Origin: Prado023 sp963818445
GTDB taxonomy: Bacteria; Actinomycetota; Actinomycetes; S36-B12; CAIYMF01
Direction of reading: 5' to 3'
DNA: 64,000 nucleotides
NCBI GenBank assembly: GCA_963818445.1
Contig: CAWFSG010000013.1
Location: 37,954-101,953 of the forward strand
Shown here in pieces: positions 27,392-35,684 of this stretch (positions are counted from its first letter, which is position 1; every line of letters starts with the position of its first letter). The position numbers and the translations under genes are program-made. The notes under the pieces were generated by a model. That model was not told the origin of the DNA. It saw nothing but the letters and a program-made list of their open reading frames with translations, and made no database searches.

Positions 27392-27392
27392 G
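27366..27392 (-). promoter_or_regulatory. CIRCE operator 2 (HrcA site)
   Basis: CTGGCACTC, nine bases, GAGTGCAAG: the core GCACTC-N9-GAGTGC is intact. It overlaps the groEL -35 region, so HrcA on both sites would block polymerase. Confidence 0.85.
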
Positions 27393-27541
27393 TGACCCGC
27401 GGGGCGTCGGGGGCTCCGAAGGTCCTGGGCGAGTTCGCCCCTTCTGGCCCTGTCATGTCCTGACCGCCTGATCTAGGCTAGCGATCAGGACACATCCACG
27501 GGCCGTAGCGATTCGGCCCCGATCGCGGAAGGAGCGAGGCG

Positions 27542-27877
27542 ATGACCGACTACGAGCGATCGCCGGGCCAGCAGTGGAAGGACGATCCTGCCGCGGATCT
27601 GATCGACGCCTACCACCACCACGTCTCCGAGGAGCTCGGCACCGACGGCCCGGAGGAGACCTTCGGGCACCCGGACGAGGCACGAGTCGGTCACCTGGTC
27701 GGTGACGACGAGGGCGTGCGCGCCGATGTGACGCCGGAGTCGATCGCCCATGACTCGCACGACCTCGAGGACCTGGCCGCCGAGGAACTCGCCATGCACT
27801 ACGTCGAGGAGGACGCGGAGGTGGGCTTCGACAACGACGACCTGCCCGAGGACCTCCGCGCAGCCCTGGCCGAGTAG
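27542..27877 (+). CDS. DUF5709 protein
   Basis: A 111-residue, very acidic, probably partly disordered protein. The segment ARVGHLVGDDEGVRADVTPE followed by EELAMHYVEED matches the DUF5709 family of actinobacteria, whose function is unknown. The ribosome binding site GGAAGGAG lies just upstream. It is transcribed divergently from groEL, so its upstream region is close to the CIRCE sites, but no operator faces it clearly. Confidence 0.82.
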   Translation: MTDYERSPGQQWKDDPAADLIDAYHHHVSEELGTDGPEETFGHPDEARVGHLVGDDEGVRADVTPESIAHDSHDLEDLAAEELAMHYVEEDAEVGFDNDDLPEDLRAALAE

Positions 27878-27927
27878 CCGCCCCGCCGCAGCGCACCCGC
27901 CGCGCAGCCTCCGTCCTTCGTTCTCCC

Positions 27928-27990
27928 TCCAGGATTGGCTTCCCCCTCCCGGAATACCCGGAGGATGGACGGGATTCGGGAGGGAGGACC
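27928..27990 (+). terminator. imperfect hairpin region
   Basis: TTCTCCCTCC pairs with GGAGGGAGGA at the outside and CTCCCGGAAT with GATTCGGGAG inside, forming a long imperfect stem between the DUF5709 gene and the helicase. Confidence 0.4.
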
Positions 27991-28043
27991 GAGGGATCCC
28001 ACGGTGGGCAGTGGGTGGTCGGGATCTGGGGGACAATCATCGG

Positions 28044-29699
28044 ATGACTGACGGGCCCCTGATCGTCCAGAGCGACAAGACCCTCCTGCTGGAGGTCGGC
28101 CACCCCGACTCCGACCAGGCCCGCCGCGACATCGCCGTGTTCGCCGAGCTCGAGCGGGCCCCGGAGCACATCCACACCTACCGGATCACCCCGCTGGGCC
28201 TGTGGAACGCCCGCGCGGCCGGGCACGATGCCGAGAGCGTCGTCGACACCCTCATCCGCTACTCCCGTTTCCCCGTCCCGCACGCCCTGCTCGTCGATGT
28301 CGCCGAGACGATGGACCGCTACGGCCGGCTGCGACTGCTCAAGCACCCGGTCCACGGGCTGGTGCTCGAGTCGACCGACCGCGCGGTCCTGACCGAGGTG
28401 CTGCGCAGCCGGAAGGTGGCTCCGATGGTCGGCGCCCGGATCGACGACGACACGGTCGCGGTCCATCCCAGCGAGCGGGGTGCGATCAAGGCGGTGCTGC
28501 TGCGCCTGGGCTGGCCGGCCGAGGACCTCGCCGGGTACGTCGACGGCGAGGCCCACCCGATCGAGCTGCGCGAGGACGGCTGGACTCTGCGCGACTACCA
28601 GCGCCAGGCCGCCGAGGGCTTCTGGCACGGCGGGTCCGGGGTCGTCGTGCTGCCCGTGCGGCGCCGGCAAGACCCTCGTGGGCGCGGCCGCGATGGACCT
28701 GGCCAAGGCCACGACGCTGATCCTGGTGACCAACACGGTCTCCGCGCGGCAGTGGCGCGACGAGCTGCTGCAAGCGCACGAACCTGACCGAGGACGAGAT
28801 CGGGGAGTACTCAGGGGCGCGCAAGGAGGTCCGGCCGGTCACGATCGCGACCTACCAGGTGATGACCACCAAGCGGAAGGGCACCTACGCCCACCTCGAC
28901 CTGTTCGACGCCCGCGACTGGGGCCTGATCATCTACGACGAGGTGCACCTGCTCCCGGCTCCGATCTTCCGGTTCACCGCCGACATCCAGGCCCGCCGCC
29001 GCCTCGGGCCTGACGGCCACGCTGGTCCGCGAGGACGGCCGTGAGGGCGACGTGTTCTCGCTGATCGGGCCCAAGCGCTACGACGTGCCCTGGCGCGAGA
29101 TCGAGGCCCAGGGCTGGATCGCCCCCGCCGACTGCGTCGAGGTGCGGGTGACCCTGCCCGACGCCCAGCGGATGGCCTACGCGATGGCCGAGCCCGACGA
29201 GCGCTACCGGATGGCCGCGACGGCGCACGAGAAGCAGGGGATCGTGTCCACGCTCGTGGCCCGGCACCCCGACGACCAGGTGCTGGTGATCGGGCAGTAC
29301 CTCGACCAGCTCCACGAGCTCGGCGAGATGCTCGGCGTCCCGGTGATCACCGGGGAGATGCCGGTCAACGAGCGCCAGGAGCTGTTCGCGCTGTTCCGCA
29401 CCGGGGAGATCTCCACCCTCGTGGTCTCGAAGGTGGCCAACTTCAGCCTCGACCTGCCCGAGGCCTCGGTCGCGATCCAGGTCTCCGGCTCGTTCGGGTC
29501 CCGCCAGGAGGAGGCCCAGCGCCTGGGGCGGATCCTGCGCCCCAAGGCCGACGGCCGCGGTGCGCGCTTCTACACGGTGGTGACCCGAGACACCGTGGAC
29601 GCCGACTTCGCCGCGCACCGCCAGCGGTTCCTCGCCGAGCAGGGCTACGCCTACCGGATAGTAGACGCCGACGACGTGCTGGGCGGCATGGTCGACTGA
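28044..29699 (+). CDS. XPB/RAD25-type DEAD/DEAH helicase (three apparent frameshifts)
   Basis: A 3'-5' superfamily 2 DNA helicase of about 550 residues, related to the eukaryotic repair/transcription helicase XPB. Domains: an N-terminal helicase-associated part (LLLEVGHPDSDQARRDIAVF onward), LRDYQRQAAEGF, Walker A CGAGKTLVGAAA, Walker B with DEVH (WGLIIYDEVHLLPAP), motif III TATLVRED, and C-terminal motifs ending QRLGRILRPK. Continuity is broken by three single inserted bases near 28661 (CCC-g-TGC), 28773 (CA-a-GCGC) and 29008 (GG-g-CC); removing them restores every motif. GACAAT ends six bases before ATG, suggesting a leaderless mRNA. Convergent with its usual partner gene. Confidence 0.85.
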
Positions 29700-29753
29700 G
29701 AAAGCACGCCGCCCCCTCCCCCGGGATTCGTCCAACTCTCGGGCGCTCCGGGC

Positions 29754-29804
29754 GGTTCCATCCAAGTCTCGGGCTGCCGATCGGCCGCGATCTTGGATGA
29801 AACC
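29754..29804. terminator. bidirectional hairpin between helicase genes
   Basis: GGTTCCATCCAAG (29754-29766) pairs with CTTGGATGAAACC (29792-29804), 12 of 13 positions, between two converging genes. A near-copy of the left arm region (TCCAACTCTCGGGC) lies at 29731-29744. Confidence 0.65.
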
Positions 29805-29823
29805 GTGATCTTGCCGGGCGAGG

Positions 29824-32163
29824 CTAGCCGGGCTCGACGCCGGTGATCCGGGCCAGGGCGAACGACTGGATCGCCTCGGTCCGCAGGTCCAGGGCGGTCA
29901 GGTAGCCACCGGCCAGGCGCAACGGCTCAACCCGGCGGTCGCTGGCCACGCCGGTCGGGTCGGCGTAGCCGATCCACACCGGTGAGTCGGTGGCGATGGC
30001 TGCGCGGAGGACGGCCATCACGTCCTGCGGTGCCATGGTGGGCACTGGATGCAGCCCGCGCTGAGGGTCCCGGGGCGGGGAGGCGTCCCGGGACGGGGAG
30101 GGGTCCCGCGCAGCGCTCGGGGGCCCGGAGTTGCGCCGCGCGGTGTCGCGGGAGGGCGCTGTGTCCCGCTCCGGGGGATCGGCCCGATCGTTGGCCCGGA
30201 TCGCGCGGACGGCGGCTGCAGCCAGGGCAGGCGTGACGGCCGTGCTCGCGATCGGGCTGCTCGCCTCCGGAACCGCACCCCGCCCGCGCGCCCGCCGGGG
30301 AGCCTCGGTCGCCGGCCCGCGCCCCGGCTCGGGGAGCAGCGCATGGCCCAGCTGGCGAAGGCCGTCCAGCACGTGCTCGGGGGGCTGCTCGGAGGCCAGG
30401 ACGGTGTCGGACAGGACGAACAGCCCCAGTGCCGCGGCGCCCGGGTCGGCCATGATGCCGGCGAGCACCACGGGGTCGTCGCAGCGCAGGACGGTGGCCG
30501 CTGATCCGATCCGTAGGACCGCGTGCCGACGGGCGACGTCCTCGATCAGGTAGGCAAGCGCCTGGGGCACGGCAGCGCGCCGGCTGAGCTCCCCGAGCAG
30601 CTCGCCTGCTGTGCGCCCGCTGTCCAGGGCCCGTCGGATGCTGTCGGTGGAGAAGCGGTAGGTGCTGGCAGCGCCGGTGGACTCCGCGTCGGCCATGGCG
30701 CGCATCAGCTCGGCCAGCGCCGGCGTGGGCAGGCCCGGCACGATGGCGGTGAGGTCGGCCTGCAGGATCAGCTGATCGACCTGACCGGGCAGCGACTGCG
30801 CGAGGACGGCGGCCAGCGAGCCGTCCCCGGCCAGCAGGGCGCGTCCGGCGCTGGTCAGCGTCCCGTCGACGACCACCCCGAGCGCGCGGCCCTGGTCGAG
30901 CACGGCACGGACCCGCTCGCCCCGAGTGGCGTCGTGCCGGCGGGGCGCCCACCAGTCGAGGGCGGCGGTGACCTCCTCGTCCTCCCAGGAGCCCTCCGCC
31001 GAGGCGAGCACTCGCAGGGTGTCGCGGCGCAGGTCGGGCAGCGCGGGTGCGGCGAGTTCCGGCGACATCGGGCGCTGGTCGGCAGTGGCGACCGCCCGGG
31101 GCATCGCGCCCCACGCGACCAGCAGGGCCGCGTGCTGCTCGTGGGGCGGTTGCGAGAGCCAGGCGTCGAACGCGGGTGTCGGCAGGATGCTCACCTGGTC
31201 GCGGGAGTCGGCGGCCACCAGGCCGGCGGCCGCCGCCACCTCGATCAGCAGGGCGGTGGCGTCCTCGGTGGCCCCCACAGCGCGGGCGGTCCGGGTCAGG
31301 TCCCGGGCCGGGATGCCGCCCGTGCGCAGCCGCGTCGGCGGGGCCGCGGCCCACGCGCGTCCGAGGTCGCCGATCCGGTGCAGCACGTCGAGGACAGCCC
31401 CCACAGCCCCGGGGTCCACGCGCGACGGGTCGGGTGCCGGACGCCGTGGGGTGGGGACGGCCAGGTCGATCACGATTCGCGCCGGGTCGTGGGCGTCGGT
31501 CTGGCGCAGGATCGCGACGACCTCGGCTGGCAGCACCGCCCGGTCGGCGCCGAGCGGCACGAGGAGGTGATGGGCGAGCAGCCAGTCGACCGGGCTGCGG
31601 CCCGGGTCGGGCACCCGACGGGCGTCCACGACCGTCCCGATGACGGGCCCGGCGAGCAGTCGTTCGAGCGCAGCGGTCGCGCCCGGGGGTGCGAAGGCCA
31701 GCAGCGCCCGCAGGGACTCCGGATCTCGGCCGTAGCCCGCCACGATGGGGTCCAGGGCAGCCAGCCGGGGTCCGCGGTCGGCCGGGACCATGAGGTCGCG
31801 CGCAGGACCGACGACGTGCAGCGACCTGTCCGGACCCCACAGCAGCCCCTCGGCCCGCATTCGCTGCACGACGGTGCGAACCCGCTCGGCAGCTGCCCGC
31901 CCGCCGCCCACGGCGCCACCGACCTCGGACACGAGGGCCGCGGGGCGGACGGGATCAGGTCCCATCGCAGCTGCGAGCACCACGTGCAGCGCGAACTGGT
32001 CGTAGCCCCGCAGGCAGGCCGCAACGCTGGCCGGCGAGCCGGCCCTCTGCGCGAGGGCGGTGATGTCCGCTGGGACGGGGTGCAGCAGGTCGGGGCGCGC
32101 GGCCACGAGGGCGGCGAGCTGCTCATCGGTCCGGGAGCGCAGGTCGTCGGCAAGGCTGCGCAT
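29824..32163 (-). CDS. helicase-associated (XPB N-terminal-like) protein
   Basis: A 779-residue actinobacterial protein regularly encoded next to the XPB helicase. The N-terminus (LADDLRSRTDEQLAALVAAR) is the conserved helicase-associated domain; repeated winged-helix-like segments fill the middle. The part around residues 485-590 (DQLILQADLTAIVPGLPTP, YRFSTDSIRRALDSG) matches the 'helicase XPB/Ssl2 N-terminal' domain. A disordered Pro/Arg/Ser-rich linker precedes a C-terminal WYL-like beta segment (VWIGYADPTGVASDRRVEPL) that may bind nucleic acid or nucleotides. Start ATG 32163 is chosen because the upstream frame is low-complexity. Probably works with the helicase in DNA repair (inference). 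Confidence 0.88.
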   Translation of the reverse strand: MRSLADDLRSRTDEQLAALVAARPDLLHPVPADITALAQRAGSPASVAACLRGYDQFALHVVLAAAMGPDPVRPAALVSEVGGAVGGGRAAAERVRTVVQRMRAEGLLWGPDRSLHVVGPARDLMVPADRGPRLAALDPIVAGYGRDPESLRALLAFAPPGATAALERLLAGPVIGTVVDARRVPDPGRSPVDWLLAHHLLVPLGADRAVLPAEVVAILRQTDAHDPARIVIDLAVPTPRRPAPDPSRVDPGAVGAVLDVLHRIGDLGRAWAAAPPTRLRTGGIPARDLTRTARAVGATEDATALLIEVAAAAGLVAADSRDQVSILPTPAFDAWLSQPPHEQHAALLVAWGAMPRAVATADQRPMSPELAAPALPDLRRDTLRVLASAEGSWEDEEVTAALDWWAPRRHDATRGERVRAVLDQGRALGVVVDGTLTSAGRALLAGDGSLAAVLAQSLPGQVDQLILQADLTAIVPGLPTPALAELMRAMADAESTGAASTYRFSTDSIRRALDSGRTAGELLGELSRRAAVPQALAYLIEDVARRHAVLRIGSAATVLRCDDPVVLAGIMADPGAAALGLFVLSDTVLASEQPPEHVLDGLRQLGHALLPEPGRGPATEAPRRARGRGAVPEASSPIASTAVTPALAAAAVRAIRANDRADPPERDTAPSRDTARRNSGPPSAARDPSPSRDASPPRDPQRGLHPVPTMAPQDVMAVLRAAIATDSPVWIGYADPTGVASDRRVEPLRLAGGYLTALDLRTEAIQSFALARITGVEPG

Positions 32164-32168
32164 CGGTG

Positions 32169-32414
32169 TCAGTCCAGTGCGGCGCGGGCAGCCGTCTGCG
32201 ACCGGGAGCGGCGCCGGCCATTGCGGGCCAGGCCGACCAGGACCATGCCCATGCCGACTCCGACCAGCATCGACAGCCACCACCAGGCGCTGGGCAGCTC
32301 GACGTCGGTCACCAGGGGCAGCATGGCGACCAGCGTCAGAAGCATCCCGACGGCGGTGACGACAAGCCCGGCCCGGATCAGCCGGTCACCCGGGGCGGCG
32401 CTGGGCTCAGGCAT
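32169..32414 (-). CDS. small two-helix membrane protein
   Basis: An 81-residue protein with two hydrophobic helices (AGLVVTAVGMLLTLVAMLPL and WWWLSMLVGVGMGMVLVGLA) and a basic C-terminus. Family unknown. Its start overlaps the 3' end of the cold-shock gene by eight bases, and it ends just before the helicase-associated gene, so the three probably form one transcript. Confidence 0.7.
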   Translation of the reverse strand: MPEPSAAPGDRLIRAGLVVTAVGMLLTLVAMLPLVTDVELPSAWWWLSMLVGVGMGMVLVGLARNGRRRSRSQTAARAALD

Positions 32415-32790
32415 CGAGGTCGTCGGCCACCGCGCGCAGCACGGCGGCAACCTTGGCGCCCTTGGCGTCGGCCGGGTAGCGACCCTTGCGCAGGTCGTTG
32501 CCCACACCGTCGAGCAGGTTGATCAGGGTCTCGACGATGATCGCCATCTCCTCGGCCGGCTTGCGCTTGGCCTTGACCACCGACGCCGTGGGCTCGAGCA
32601 CCTTCAGCGACAGCGCGGTCTTGCCCTTCTTGCCGTCGACGACCCCGAACTCGACACGCGTGCCGCCCTTGAGCGTGGTCACCCCGGCCGGCAGGGAGTT
32701 CCCATGGAGGAAGACGTCCTCACCCTCATCGGAGGTGAGGAAGCCGAAGCCCTTCTCCGTGTCGTACCACTTGACCTTGCCGGTGGGCAC
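32407..32790 (-). CDS. cold-shock domain protein with C-terminal extension
   Basis: A 127-residue protein. Residues 1-66 form a cold-shock domain with both RNP motifs (KGFGFLTS and DVFLHGNSL) that binds single-stranded RNA/DNA. The remaining 60 residues are a helical extension (AEEMAIIVETLINLLDGVGNDL) typical of the long actinobacterial form, roughly twice the size of CspA. GTG start with GGAG upstream; a -10-like TACTCT (32829-32834, minus) lies about 40 bases before it. First gene of a probable three-gene unit. Confidence 0.93.
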   Translation of the reverse strand: MPTGKVKWYDTEKGFGFLTSDEGEDVFLHGNSLPAGVTTLKGGTRVEFGVVDGKKGKTALSLKVLEPTASVVKAKRKPAEEMAIIVETLINLLDGVGNDLRKGRYPADAKGAKVAAVLRAVADDLDA

Positions 32791-32878
32791 TGTGAACTCC
32801 TGGGGGTGCGTCGGGACTGCAACGCTCCAGAGTAACCCGGGCGTCGGGTTCAGTGGGTCTCGCGTCGGACCCGGGGCC

Positions 32879-33343
32879 TCAGCGGGGGACGAGCTGGAAG
32901 AACCAGTAGCCGCGCGCGCCGTTGGGCTTGGCCGCGGCGATCACCTGCAGCGTGTAGCCCGGGCCCTCGGCAGCCACCTGCTCGGGGAACGTGAACCGGT
33001 AGTAGGTATCGGTCAGGCCGGTGGCCAGGGTCTGGCCCGCGATCTGCAGCGACCAGCCGCCCTCAGCGACGACCGGGTCGACGGAGACGCCGACCGTGGC
33101 ACCGGGCGCCACCTCCAGCCCGGTGATGCCCTGTCCGGACCCGGCGGCGGCCAGGACGTCCTCGGCGCACTCCTTGGCCGTCAGGCCACCGAGCTCCGCG
33201 GGCTGCCAGCAGAGGGCCTGGACGTGCTCGCTGGAGGTCCCGGACCACACGGTCACACCCGGGTAGGGCTTCTCGCATCCGGCGAGCACGAGGGGGGACA
33301 GGGCGACCAGGGCGATCGCCAGGGACCGGCGCGGCGACTTCAT
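32879..33343 (-). CDS. lipoprotein, DUF2771-like
   Basis: A 154-residue exported lipoprotein. The signal peptide ends in the lipobox LVLAGC; the mature part has two more cysteines (ALCW, KECAED) and a beta-rich immunoglobulin-like pattern (YYRFTFPEQVAAEGPGYTLQV). Position beside the DUF3027 gene and length fit the DUF2771 family; function unknown. TAGGCT ends six bases before ATG, so it is probably leaderless and shares a bidirectional promoter with DUF3027. Confidence 0.75.
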   Translation of the reverse strand: MKSPRRSLAIALVALSPLVLAGCEKPYPGVTVWSGTSSEHVQALCWQPAELGGLTAKECAEDVLAAAGSGQGITGLEVAPGATVGVSVDPVVAEGGWSLQIAGQTLATGLTDTYYRFTFPEQVAAEGPGYTLQVIAAAKPNGARGYWFFQLVPR

Positions 33344-33348
33344 GGGGG

Positions 33349-33355
33349 TAGCCTA
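33349..33355. promoter_or_regulatory. overlapping divergent -10 elements
   Basis: The heptamer TAGCCTA reads TAGCCT on the plus strand (33349-33354) and TAGGCT on the minus strand (33350-33355). The minus reading ends six bases before the lipoprotein ATG. The plus reading faces the DUF3027 gene about 65 bases downstream. Confidence 0.5.
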
Positions 33356-33418
33356 TCTGCGTGGTGGCCAGCCTGCCCCACCCGGCCGGTGGCCGGACCG
33401 CGCGATCCGGGAAGTCCC

Positions 33419-34153
33419 ATGACCGAGACCATGACCAGCCGTCCCCGCAAGGCGGCCCCGGTCGATGCCGTGTGCCGCGACGCGGTGGATGAGGCACGTG
33501 CCGCCATCCTCGAGCTCGTGCCGGCCGATCACGTCGGGGAGCACCTCGGCGTGGTGGCCGAGGACGACCGCGTGGTGACCCACCGCTTCGTCTCCGGCGC
33601 CCCCGGATACCGCGGGTGGCAGTGGGCCGTCACCGTCGCACGGGCCCCCCGGGCCCGGGTCGTGACGATCGACGAGATCGCGATGCTGCCCGGCACGGAC
33701 GCTCTGGTCGCCCCGGCGTGGGTTCCGTGGAGCCAGCGGGTCGAGCCCGGCGACCTCGGGGTCGGCGACGTCCTGCCCACGACCGAGGACGACCCGCGCC
33801 TGTCCCCCGGATGGTCGGGCCTGGATGACCTGGCCGCCGCCTCCGACGAGCCCGGCCTGCGTCCCACCGGATGGGAGCTGGGGATCGGCCGGCGCCGCGT
33901 GCTGTCCCCCGAGGGCCGCGACGACGCCACGAGCCGCTGGCTCGAGGGCGACACCGGTCCGGGCACCCCGATGGCGCGCTCGGCGCCCGGGTCGTGCAGC
34001 ACGTGTGGGTTCCTCATGCCGATCGGTGGCCCGACGGGCTCCGCCTTCGGGGTGTGTGCCAACGGGATGTCCCCGGCCGATGGTCGCGTCGTCGCCCTGA
34101 CCTTCGGGTGCGGTGCCCATTCCGAGGCTGTCCCGGAACAGCCCCGGTCCTGA
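33419..34153 (+). CDS. DUF3027 protein
   Basis: A 244-residue cytoplasmic protein of the actinobacterial DUF3027 family: DAVDEARAAILELV, GYRGWQWAVTVARAPR, LVAPAWVPWSQRV, PGDLGVGDVLPT, and a C-terminal CxxC zinc-like part (CSTCGFLMPIGG ... GVCANGMSP ... FGCGAHSE). Function unknown, but the gene is consistently near cspA and serC in actinobacteria, as here. ATG 33419 is the only plausible start; a short leader from the shared promoter is predicted. Confidence 0.88.
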   Translation: MTETMTSRPRKAAPVDAVCRDAVDEARAAILELVPADHVGEHLGVVAEDDRVVTHRFVSGAPGYRGWQWAVTVARAPRARVVTIDEIAMLPGTDALVAPAWVPWSQRVEPGDLGVGDVLPTTEDDPRLSPGWSGLDDLAAASDEPGLRPTGWELGIGRRRVLSPEGRDDATSRWLEGDTGPGTPMARSAPGSCSTCGFLMPIGGPTGSAFGVCANGMSPADGRVVALTFGCGAHSEAVPEQPRS

Positions 34154-34156
34154 CCG

Positions 34157-34240
34157 ATGGACCCGCGGGCCCGTCGGTTCCTCACCCTGGCCGTGCTGCT
34201 GGGGCTGATCGCGATCACCGCTGTGGCAGCCCTTCGCTGA
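34157..34240 (+). CDS. 27-residue single-helix membrane peptide
   Basis: A short frame placed three bases after the DUF3027 stop, encoding MDPRARRFLTLAVLLGLIAI-type sequence: a positively charged start followed by one hydrophobic helix and a final Arg. The tight spacing suggests translation by re-initiation. Its brevity makes chance possible; charge-then-helix layout and position are the only support. Confidence 0.4.
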   Translation: MDPRARRFLTLAVLLGLIAITAVAALR

Positions 34241-34276
34241 CCCGGGGCTCCGCGGCGTCGGGTTAGGGTTGTGGCC

Positions 34277-34579
34277 ATGTCCGCGCCCGAGCTGCCGCAG
34301 CTGGAGCCGGTGCGCAATGACGGCATCCGGTCGATCCAGGTCGGGTTGGGACTGTGGGCCGTCGCAGGGCTGTTCCTGCTCCTGCGCCGCAACGAGCTCG
34401 CGGACCAGGGCACGCAATGGTGGCTGGCCGTCTGTGGGGCAGGGCTGCTGATCGGCGTCGTCACTCTGGGCATCTTCGTCAGGCGACGGTCGCTGATCCG
34501 TGCACGTGAGCGCGCCGCCCGGCCCACCAGCTCGGGACCGACCAGCTCGGGACCGACCGGCGCGGGGCCGACCGGCTGA
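34277..34579 (+). CDS. DUF2530 membrane protein
   Basis: A 100-residue protein with two hydrophobic helices (VGLGLWAVAGLFLLL and WWLAVCGAGLLIGVVTLGIF) and a conserved basic stretch after the second, matching DUF2530, which is usually located next to DUF3027. Function unknown. The C-terminal tail is a tandem repeat of the pentapeptide SSGPT/GAGPT encoded by a 15-base repeat. TAGGGT ends seven bases before ATG, suggesting a leaderless transcript. It is followed by two bases and the next start. Confidence 0.82.
   Translation: MSAPELPQLEPVRNDGIRSIQVGLGLWAVAGLFLLLRRNELADQGTQWWLAVCGAGLLIGVVTLGIFVRRRSLIRARERAARPTSSGPTSSGPTGAGPTG
34526..34576 (+). repeat. 15-base tandem repeat in coding sequence
   Basis: ACCAGCTCGGGACCG at 34526-34540 is repeated exactly at 34541-34555 and imperfectly at 34556-34570, with a partial fourth copy. 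It encodes the Ser/Gly/Pro/Thr tail of the DUF2530 protein and could vary in copy number between strains. Confidence 0.75.
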
Positions 34580-34581
34580 GC

Positions 34582-35622
34582 ATGGGTGCTGTGTTCGGGC
34601 GCGTCCTGCTCGCATCGGGAGCCGTCGCCCTGGTCGGGGCCATGGCTGTGCCCGCCGGGCTGGTGCCGGCTGCCCTGCGGGTGACCGGTGTGTCGATGGC
34701 CCTTCCAGCGGTCCTCGGCACGGCCGACGAGGTGCTGTGCACGTTCGACACCGCGGAGCTCGGTGAGGTCAGCGGCATCGCGCTGTCGCGCCAGCACGAG
34801 GACACCCTCTGGATGACCAACGACTCCGGCGGCGGCCCGTACCTCTACGCCCTGGACACCACCGATTGCTCGATCCGGGCGACCCTGACCCTCCTGGACA
34901 CACCGGCGCGGGACCATGAGGCCCTGGCGATCGGGCGCGACGCCCAGGGCAAGGACGTGATCTGGGTCGCCGACATCGGTGACAACCGCGACTCCTGGCC
35001 CTATGCCCGGATCCACAAGGTGGTCGAGCCCAGCGAGCTCGTCGACGCGGACGTGCCCGTGACCACCTACCGGTTCACGTACCCGGACGGCCCGGTCAAC
35101 GCCGAGGCGCTGCTGGCCGACCCGAAGCGCGAGCGGCTCTGGGTGATCAGCAAGGAGGATGGCGTCGGGGGCATCTACGCGCTGCCCAGCCCGATGAGCG
35201 ACTCGCGCACCCCGATGGAGGCCGAGAAGGTCGGGACGGCGCGCTCGCAGGTCACCGATGCTGCCATGGCTCCCGGGGGCAAGCGCTTCGTGGTGCGCGA
35301 CTACCTCTCGGCTGAGGTGTTCACCGGCAAGCCCCCGGGGGAGGCGCAGGCCCGGTTCGGCCTCCCGCTGCAGCCCCAGGGCGAGGCCGTCACCTGGACC
35401 GCGGATGGCAAGGGACTGATCGTCGCCTCGGAGAGGTCCGGTGAGCTGATCCGGGTGGACATCCCGCGCACCGCCCTGGGGACCGACGGCGGGATCGCCG
35501 GAGCGCTTCCGCGCGTGGCCGGGTTCGACATCTACCCGTACGTGCGCATCGCGGCCGTGGTGCTGGCTGCGGTGGGCGCGCTGGTCGTGCTCCGTCGGGC
35601 GGCCCGGCGCAGGCGTCGATAG
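34582..35622 (+). CDS. membrane-anchored beta-propeller-like protein
   Basis: A 346-residue protein with an N-terminal signal/anchor, an exported body, and a C-terminal helix plus Arg-rich stop-transfer (AAVVLAAVGALVVLRRAARRRRR). The body has repeated propeller-type strands: SGIALSRQHEDTLWMTNDSG, DHEALAIGRDAQGKDVIWVADIGDN, NAEALLADPKRERLWVISK, and TWTADGKGLIVASERSG. This resembles an actinobacterial family related to SdiA-regulated or phytase-like propellers; no catalytic site can be assigned. It starts two bases after the DUF2530 stop, so the two are probably co-translated. Confidence 0.75.
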   Translation: MGAVFGRVLLASGAVALVGAMAVPAGLVPAALRVTGVSMALPAVLGTADEVLCTFDTAELGEVSGIALSRQHEDTLWMTNDSGGGPYLYALDTTDCSIRATLTLLDTPARDHEALAIGRDAQGKDVIWVADIGDNRDSWPYARIHKVVEPSELVDADVPVTTYRFTYPDGPVNAEALLADPKRERLWVISKEDGVGGIYALPSPMSDSRTPMEAEKVGTARSQVTDAAMAPGGKRFVVRDYLSAEVFTGKPPGEAQARFGLPLQPQGEAVTWTADGKGLIVASERSGELIRVDIPRTALGTDGGIAGALPRVAGFDIYPYVRIAAVVLAAVGALVVLRRAARRRRR

Positions 35623-35684
35623 CCACGCGGTCCGGGGCCGCGACGGCTCGGGCGTGAGGGGGGATGGCCCGACCGCGCAGTCGC

